This document shows positions 59,027-64,000 of a stretch of DNA of 64,000 bases, piece by piece. Each line of letters begins with the position of its first letter. Position 1 is the first letter of the stretch. Source of the DNA: Hyphomicrobium album. Its GTDB lineage: Bacteria; Pseudomonadota; Alphaproteobacteria; Rhizobiales; Hyphomicrobiaceae. The notes under the pieces were generated by a model, which saw nothing but the letters and a program-made list of their open reading frames with translations, was not told the DNA's origin and made no database searches. The position numbers were made by a program, and so were the translations under genes. The DNA lies in NCBI RefSeq assembly GCF_009708035.1, contig NZ_WMBQ01000002.1, forward strand, positions 744,001-808,000, read 5' to 3'.

Positions 59027-60478
59027 TTACGGGCTTCGTCCGACGCGCTCGCGCGCTCCATCATCCGCTACGATGCCCCGGTCTTGCAGCAGTGAAACGA
59101 TGCGATGCGCGAGTTCCGTCGCAGGCGCCGTCGTCGTGTCGAGCACGAGGTCGGCGTTCTCCGGCGCTTCGTATGGTGAATCGATGCCGGTGAAGTTCGG
59201 TAGCTGACCGGCGCGGCATTTGGCGTAGAGGCCTTTCGGGTCGCGCGCCTCGCAAACCTCGAGCGGCGCAGTGACGTGGATCTCGATAAACTCGCCGGTG
59301 TCGAGCAGGCTGCGCACGGCTTCGCGCTCGGCGCGGAAGGGCGAGATGAACGAGCACAGCACGATGACGCCGGCGTCCACGAACAGCCGCGCCACTTCGC
59401 CGACCCGCCGAATGTTCTCGACGCGATCCACCGCCGTGAAGCCGAGATCCTTGTTGAGGCCGTGGCGGACGTTGTCCCCGTCGAGCAGGTAGGTGTGGCA
59501 GCCGCGCAGCGCCAGCCAGCCCTCGACGAGATTGGCGAGTGTGGATTTGCCCGAACCCGAAAGCCCGGTGAGCCAGATGACGCAGGGGCGTTGCTGCTTC
59601 AGGGAGGCGCGCAGCTCTTTGGTGATCGTCAGCGGCTGCCAATGAACGTTCATGCCGCGCCGCAGGGCGAAGTCGACGGTGCCGACCGCGATGGGCGAGT
59701 CCGAATGCATGTCGCTGATGATGAAACGTCCCGCGCCGGGCACATCCTCGTCGCTGGCGAGTGCGACGGGCGCCTGCGTGGCGATGGTGCAGACGCCGAT
59801 CTCGCCGCGACAGAGTGTGCGGGCAGGCAAGCGGTGCAGGCTGTCGACGTCGAGGCGGTACTTGATGGCGGTGACGCTTGCCGTGAGCTCGCGCCCCGCG
59901 AGCTTGAGCTTGTAATCGCGGCCGGGAAGCAGCTCCTCGTCCGCGATGCAGGCCACGTGCGCGGCAAACTGCTCGGTGAGCTGGGTTGCTTCCACGAACG
60001 CGCCGGAAGCCGCGCGCAGGTCGGCGGCGAGCGCGTCGAGGTGGGCCGCTAGAGACGGGCCCGCGAACCAAGCGACGCCAGACGCGTCGGCGCCGCCGAC
60101 GGGAATGGCTATAGCCGTCGCGAACTCGAGGCGGCGGACGTATTCGTGGAAGTCACTGCTCACCGCGTCGAAGGCTACGTTGTCGTGAGCGGAAAGCGCG
60201 GGCGTATGCACTGCCAGCACGATGTGCCGCGCGCCCCCGGTGCGGGCGATCGCGGCCGCCTGCCGCGCTGGCGATGTAAACCCGTGGGCCCCGTCGACAA
60301 CGACAACGGAGACATCGGCGCCCGGCGCGCCAGCAGCGTCTGCCGCGAGTACCGGCAACGACAGCACGAGCCGTTGCAGTTGCAAAACGAGAGTGGATTG
60401 ATCGGTGCCGGCCAGATTGTGGACGCTGATTCTCAGGGCCCGATTGTCCGGCTCGCTGGTTGGGCCTGCGTTCAGCAT
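59027..60478 (-). CDS. CysN-like pseudo-GTPase fused to APS kinase (CysC)
   Basis: 483 residues. Residues about 300-475 are a complete adenylylsulfate kinase: P-loop GLSGSGKST (305-313), DGDNVRHGLNKDLGF (333-347), VENIRRV, FISPFRAERE, and DPKGLYAKC followed by PNFTGIDSPYE. Residues about 14-290 follow the CysN/CysNC layout up to ALRRGMNVHWQ just before the kinase. However, the G1 P-loop reads NLAGTDQST with Gln for Lys, and the NKxD position reads VHTPA, so GTP binding is probably lost. In normal CysNC the first half drives ATP sulfurylase. Lying among glycan genes, this protein may supply PAPS for sulfation, with the N-half as a scaffold (inference). Confidence 0.88.
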   Translation of the reverse strand: MLNAGPTSEPDNRALRISVHNLAGTDQSTLVLQLQRLVLSLPVLAADAAGAPGADVSVVVVDGAHGFTSPARQAAAIARTGGARHIVLAVHTPALSAHDNVAFDAVSSDFHEYVRRLEFATAIAIPVGGADASGVAWFAGPSLAAHLDALAADLRAASGAFVEATQLTEQFAAHVACIADEELLPGRDYKLKLAGRELTASVTAIKYRLDVDSLHRLPARTLCRGEIGVCTIATQAPVALASDEDVPGAGRFIISDMHSDSPIAVGTVDFALRRGMNVHWQPLTITKELRASLKQQRPCVIWLTGLSGSGKSTLANLVEGWLALRGCHTYLLDGDNVRHGLNKDLGFTAVDRVENIRRVGEVARLFVDAGVIVLCSFISPFRAEREAVRSLLDTGEFIEIHVTAPLEVCEARDPKGLYAKCRAGQLPNFTGIDSPYEAPENADLVLDTTTAPATELAHRIVSLLQDRGIVADDGARERVGRSP

Positions 60479-60525
60479 CCGGATGAGCGTTCCCGTTGCG
60501 GATGGCGGCGACGCCCGGGATGCGA

Positions 60526-61143
60526 CTACTTCGCGGGGCGCCGCGGGAAGACGTAGAGATCGAGTATGGCCTGAATCAGCGCGTGATGCGCAACCTCCAC
60601 AAAGCCATACTGGTTGGAGTTCACGTAGAAATTCACGTCGCCGCGACCGCGCAGCAGGTTGTCGGGCTGAAAACCACTCAAGGTGACGACCTTCATGCTG
60701 CTGGCACGGGCCGTCTCGACCGCCTTGAGGATGTTGACTGACTGGCCGGAGCTGGAGATCGCGATGAGCACGTCACCAGGAATGCCATGCGCCTTCAGCT
60801 GCTCGGAGAAGACGTTGGCATAGCCGAAGTCGTTGCTGAGGCAAGTGAGTGCGGCCGAGTCATTGAGTGCCGTCGCGCGGATGCCGCCGTTCTTGAGGAA
60901 CTCGATGGCGTGGTGGCTGGCGACGGCTGCGCTGCCGCCGTTGCCGATCAGCACGACTTTCTTGCCGGCGTTGTGCGCCTCACGGGCCGCGTCGGCGACC
61001 CACTCGAAGCCTGCGCTCAGGTCGAGCGGTCGGCCTTCCGCATCGCTTACCCGAACCGCCGTCAGTACACGGCTAAGCTCGTTGAAGTACGACGATATCG
61101 GATCGGCTGGGGTAGCTTCGACGACGCCTTTCAACACGCTCAT
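60526..61143 (-). CDS. SIS-domain phosphosugar isomerase (GmhA-like)
   Basis: 205 residues. The SIS fold is marked by KKVVLIGNGGSAAVASHHA (sugar-phosphate loop), SNDFGYANVFSEQLKAHG and LIAISSSGQSVNILKAV. It resembles sedoheptulose-7-phosphate isomerase GmhA, which starts heptose synthesis for LPS or glycoproteins. Related SIS proteins act on other phosphosugars, so the substrate is probable only. It is followed on the same strand by the CysN-like/CysC gene, 47 bp away. Confidence 0.85.
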   Translation of the reverse strand: MSVLKGVVEATPADPISSYFNELSRVLTAVRVSDAEGRPLDLSAGFEWVADAAREAHNAGKKVVLIGNGGSAAVASHHAIEFLKNGGIRATALNDSAALTCLSNDFGYANVFSEQLKAHGIPGDVLIAISSSGQSVNILKAVETARASSMKVVTLSGFQPDNLLRGRGDVNFYVNSNQYGFVEVAHHALIQAILDLYVFPRRPAK

Positions 61144-61495
61144 TGTCCTCCGGGACCAAATGCTTGGTGCGGTTCGGTTGCCAAGAAATTCATGTGCACG
61201 GGATGCTGCAACGCGCGCCGGCTGGCCAGCTCGAGAGTGATCAAGGGGTGGCAGGATTCGCGCTCGGAAACATCCACTGCTGACCCGAACCCTCCTGGAA
61301 AATTACGGCCAACGTACGCCTGTCCGAGCGAGGGAGCGACTTGCACAATAGGATGTGACGGAACTGCCCGCATACCGCTTCTCGTCACGGACAAACAAGG
61401 CTTCTTGACACGTCCGACTGTATCACTTAGCGCCGGCAGGCGATATGCCGGCGTCATCAAGACGCGGTCGCCAAAAGACGCAGGAAAGGTCCGAC
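61144..61495. other. 352-bp divergent gap in the glycan region
   Basis: This gap separates the SIS gene from the epimerase gene. It has a TTGACA -35-like box at 61405-61410 but no matching -10, and no hairpin or coding frame I can support. Confidence 0.35.
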
Positions 61496-62503
61496 ATGCG
61501 TGTCCTGGTGACCGGTGCTGCCGGCTTCATCGGCTATCATACTGCCAGGGCTCTTTTAGACCGCGGCGACGAGGTCGTCGGGTTAGATAATCTCAATGCC
61601 TACTACGACGTTAAACTGAAGGAGGACCGGCTCGCCCAACTCGTCGGCAAGCCGGGCTTCACCTTCTCCAAGCTGGACCTGGCCGACCGAGCCGGCATGG
61701 AGCGGCTGTTCGCCGAGGTGCGCCCGCAGCGCGTCATCCACCTCGGCGCCCAGGCCGGCGTCCGCTACGGCGTCGATCACCCGCACGCCTACATCGATGC
61801 CAATATCGTCGGCACGCTGCACGTGCTCGAGGGCTGCCGCCACAACGGCGTCGAGCACCTCGTGTTCGCCTCGTCGAGCTCCGTCTATGGCGCCAACACG
61901 CAGATGCCGTTCAGCGTGCATCAGAACGTCGACCATCCCTTGAGCATCTACGCCGCGAGCAAGAAGGCGAACGAGCTGATGGCGCATTCGTACGCGCATC
62001 TCTATCGCTTGCCAGTGACGGGGCTGCGCTTCTTTACCGTGTACGGTCCGTGGGGGCGCCCCGATATGGCGCTGTTCAAGTTCACGCGCTGCATCTTGGC
62101 CGGCGAGCCGATCGACGTGTTCAACGATGGGCATCATGCGCGCGACTTCACCTATATCGACGATATCGTCGAGGGAGTGCTGCGCACGACGGATCGAATC
62201 CCGCAGCCCAATCCGAGCTGGGACGCAGCGAAGCCCGATCCTGCTACCTCATCGGCGCCCTATCGCATTTACAACATCGGCAACCACAGCTCGGTCGAAC
62301 TGATGCACTTCATCGGCGTTCTCGAGAAGACGCTGGGGCGCGAGGCCAAGAAGAACTTCCTGCCCATGCAGCCGGGGGACGTCCCGGCGACCTTCGCCGA
62401 TGTCGACGACCTCGCCGCTGACGTGGGCTTTGCTCCTGCCACCCCGGTGGAGGTCGGCATCGCACGTTTTGTTGACTGGTATCGCAGCTACTATCGTTCC
62501 TAG
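61496..62503 (+). CDS. NAD-dependent nucleotide-sugar epimerase (UDP-glucuronate type)
   Basis: 335 residues. The Rossmann motif GAAGFIG opens the protein, followed by the UDP-GlcA 4-epimerase features [29 protein letters not shown], catalytic Ser in [18 protein letters not shown] and [12 protein letters not shown]. It most likely makes UDP-galacturonate for capsule, LPS or exopolysaccharide. The ATG at 61496 has AAAGG upstream and begins at the fold. tdh follows by 26 bp. Confidence 0.9.
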   Translation: MRVLVTGAAGFIGYHTARALLDRGDEVVGLDNLNAYYDVKLKEDRLAQLVGKPGFTFSKLDLADRAGMERLFAEVRPQRVIHLGAQAGVRYGVDHPHAYIDANIVGTLHVLEGCRHNGVEHLVFASSSSVYGANTQMPFSVHQNVDHPLSIYAASKKANELMAHSYAHLYRLPVTGLRFFTVYGPWGRPDMALFKFTRCILAGEPIDVFNDGHHARDFTYIDDIVEGVLRTTDRIPQPNPSWDAAKPDPATSSAPYRIYNIGNHSSVELMHFIGVLEKTLGREAKKNFLPMQPGDVPATFADVDDLAADVGFAPATPVEVGIARFVDWYRSYYRS

Positions 62504-62529
62504 GTGCAGCCCTGGCGCGCGGAGACCGC

Positions 62530-63504
62530 ATGGCAAGGATACTGGTAACCGGAGCGCTCGGACAGATCGGCTCCGAGCTGGTGCCGGCGCTGCGCCAGCG
62601 CTACGGCGTCGACAACGTTGTCGCCACCGACCTGAAGGCGCTGCAGCCGAGCGGCGCGGCAGCGTTGGCGCCGGACGATCACCTTGATTGCACGGAGCCG
62701 AACCAGCTGCACGAAGCCGTGCGCCGCTACGACATCGACAGCATCTATCACCTCGCGGCGCTGCTCTCCGCATCCGCCGAAGCCGCTCCGCAGCTGGCGT
62801 GGAGCGTCAACATGAGCGGTCTCTATAACGTACTGGAGGTGGCGCGCGCCTACGGTTGTCAGGTCTTCTTCCCAAGCTCGATCGGTGCCTTCGGTCCCGA
62901 CACGCAGCGCGACATGACCCCGCAAGTCGCGGTGCAGCGTCCGACCACGATCTACGGCATCACCAAGGTGGCGGGTGAGCTGCTGTGCGACTACTACGCT
63001 TCGCGGTTCGGCATAGACACGCGTGGGCTCCGGCTGCCGGGGCTCATCTCGTACGTCGCGGCGCCGGGCGGCGGCACGACGGACTACGCCGTGGAAATGT
63101 TCTACCATGCCATCCGCTACGGCCGGTACACGTGCTTCCTGTCGGCCGACACGCGTCTCGACATGGCGTACATGCCCGATGCCATCACCGGCATGGTCGA
63201 CCTGATGGCGGCGGATGCATCGCGCCTGCGCTACCGCAACGCCTACAACATCACGGCAATGAGCGTGACGCCGGAAGATATCGCAGCAGCTATCCGCAAG
63301 CATATTCCCGGCTTCGAGATCGACTACGACGTCGATCCCGTACGCCAGGCCATTGCCGATAGCTGGCCCCGCTCGCTCGACGACAGTGCCGCGCACGCAG
63401 ACTGGGACTGGGCGCCGCGCTACGATCTCGACGCCATGACGAAAGACATGCTCGCGCGTCTCACCGAGAAGCTCAAACCCGCCCCGCGCCGCCAGCGGAC
63501 GTGA
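62530..63504 (+). CDS. tdh: L-threonine 3-dehydrogenase (SDR type)
   Basis: 324 residues of the epimerase-like threonine dehydrogenase group. The start MARILVTGALGQIGSELVPA, IYHLAALLSASAE, PSSIGAFGPDT, YGITKVAGELLCDYY, LPGLISY, PGGGTTDYAVEMFYHA and SWPRSLDDSAAHADW are all typical. It oxidises threonine to 2-amino-3-ketobutyrate with NAD. The next gene encodes the CoA ligase that splits this product, so the two form the threonine-to-glycine route. Confidence 0.9.
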   Translation: MARILVTGALGQIGSELVPALRQRYGVDNVVATDLKALQPSGAAALAPDDHLDCTEPNQLHEAVRRYDIDSIYHLAALLSASAEAAPQLAWSVNMSGLYNVLEVARAYGCQVFFPSSIGAFGPDTQRDMTPQVAVQRPTTIYGITKVAGELLCDYYASRFGIDTRGLRLPGLISYVAAPGGGTTDYAVEMFYHAIRYGRYTCFLSADTRLDMAYMPDAITGMVDLMAADASRLRYRNAYNITAMSVTPEDIAAAIRKHIPGFEIDYDVDPVRQAIADSWPRSLDDSAAHADWDWAPRYDLDAMTKDMLARLTEKLKPAPRRQRT

Positions 63505-63516
63505 CCGGAGTGGATC

Positions 63517-64000
63517 ATGCCGACCGATAGATTGACGCCGCTGCTGCAGGCGAGAGTGGACGAGCTGCGCGATAGCGGCCGCTTGAAGGGTGCCGAGGCC
63601 GTCACTGTCGGCGTCGTCGAACCGGCCGGCGGCAAAGGCCCGCGCTTCCTGATCGAAGGCCACGGCGAGCGGCCGTTCCTGCGCATGAACTCCAACAGCT
63701 ATCTGGGCCTGTCGTTCGCAACGCGCGTGATCGAGGCCGACGAGGAGGCAGTGCGCCGCTACGGAGTGGGGCCGGGTGCGGTGCGCTTCATCTCCGGCAC
63801 ATGGGCGCCGCACGTGAAGCTCGAAGCGCGGCTCGCGGCCTTCCACGGACGTGTCGCGGGCATGCTGTTCTCGTCCGCCTATGCGACCGTCATGGGCGTG
63901 CTGCCGGCGCTAATCACCGACAAGACCGCCGTCATCAGCGACGCGCTCAATCACAACTCGATCATCAATGCCATTTCGCTGGCGCGACCGGCGGAGAAGC
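63517..64000 (+). CDS. kbl: 2-amino-3-ketobutyrate CoA ligase (3' end cut off)
   Basis: 161 residues are present up to the window edge. A GGAG ribosome site lies seven bases before ATG 63517. The family blocks MNSNSYLGLS, VRFISGTWAPHVKLEARLAA, MLFSSAYATVMGVLPAL and ISDALNHNSIINAI match the PLP-dependent alpha-oxoamine synthases. The PLP lysine is beyond the edge. Paired with tdh 12 bp upstream, it should convert 2-amino-3-ketobutyrate and CoA to glycine and acetyl-CoA. A related acyl-CoA:amino acid synthase role cannot be excluded from this part alone. Confidence 0.85.
   Translation, partial: MPTDRLTPLLQARVDELRDSGRLKGAEAVTVGVVEPAGGKGPRFLIEGHGERPFLRMNSNSYLGLSFATRVIEADEEAVRRYGVGPGAVRFISGTWAPHVKLEARLAAFHGRVAGMLFSSAYATVMGVLPALITDKTAVISDALNHNSIINAISLARPAEK

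Overview
The window looks like chromosomal DNA of a high-GC alphaproteobacterium, most likely of the Hyphomicrobiales (inference). The evidence is an intact PhyR-NepR-EcfG general stress locus with HWE-family kinases, CysB-like LysR regulators, cobinamide-salvage genes and many small secreted or one-helix proteins typical of that group. I see no integrase, transposase, phage or CRISPR array. Gene order is mostly short operons on both strands, and several neighbours overlap by 4 bp.

Layout. 0-5 kb: a cut-off universal stress protein, then a GH46 chitosanase convergent with a 1142-residue GH18-like/NodB-deacetylase/GT2-synthase fusion, together suggesting a deacetylated poly-GlcNAc (chitosan-like) polymer and its hydrolase. 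5-15.5 kb: small secreted proteins, dehydrogenases, an RND efflux pair, an O-antigen-ligase-like protein, an Old Yellow Enzyme and a 25-codon peptide gene. 15.6-30.2 kb: a sulfate block with sbp, two tandem porins, an XRE-cupin regulator, a 26-residue membrane peptide, cysT-cysW-cysA, a CysB-like regulator and a second CysB-like paralogue, interrupted by cbiZ, cbiB and cobC. A shared 26-bp element lies upstream of four of these genes.

30.3-42.3 kb: a general stress response island with two HWE kinases, phyR, nepR-ecfG, a NepR-like protein, two Crp-like regulators plus a stand-alone Crp-type DNA-binding domain, a ferritin-like protein and a PRC-barrel protein. EcfG-type promoters (GGAAC, 16-17 bp, NGTT) can be read upstream of nine genes here and of two more genes elsewhere in the window. 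42.5-57 kb: mostly housekeeping genes (hsp20-lon, rimO, aroC, a histidine phosphatase, fabI, pdxH, SDR, MBL hydrolase), a pair of tandem long palindromes, and tRNA-Pro and tRNA-Gln. 57.4-64 kb: a polyprenyl-phosphate sugar-1-phosphate transferase, a lipoprotein, a CysN-like/CysC fusion whose GTPase half has lost its nucleotide-binding residues, a SIS isomerase, a UDP-glucuronate-type epimerase, and tdh followed by kbl, which runs off the window.

The best leads are the chitosan-like polymer locus, the sulfate-regulon element, the EcfG promoter set, the pseudo-GTPase/APS-kinase fusion, and several very small genes with strong ribosome binding sites.
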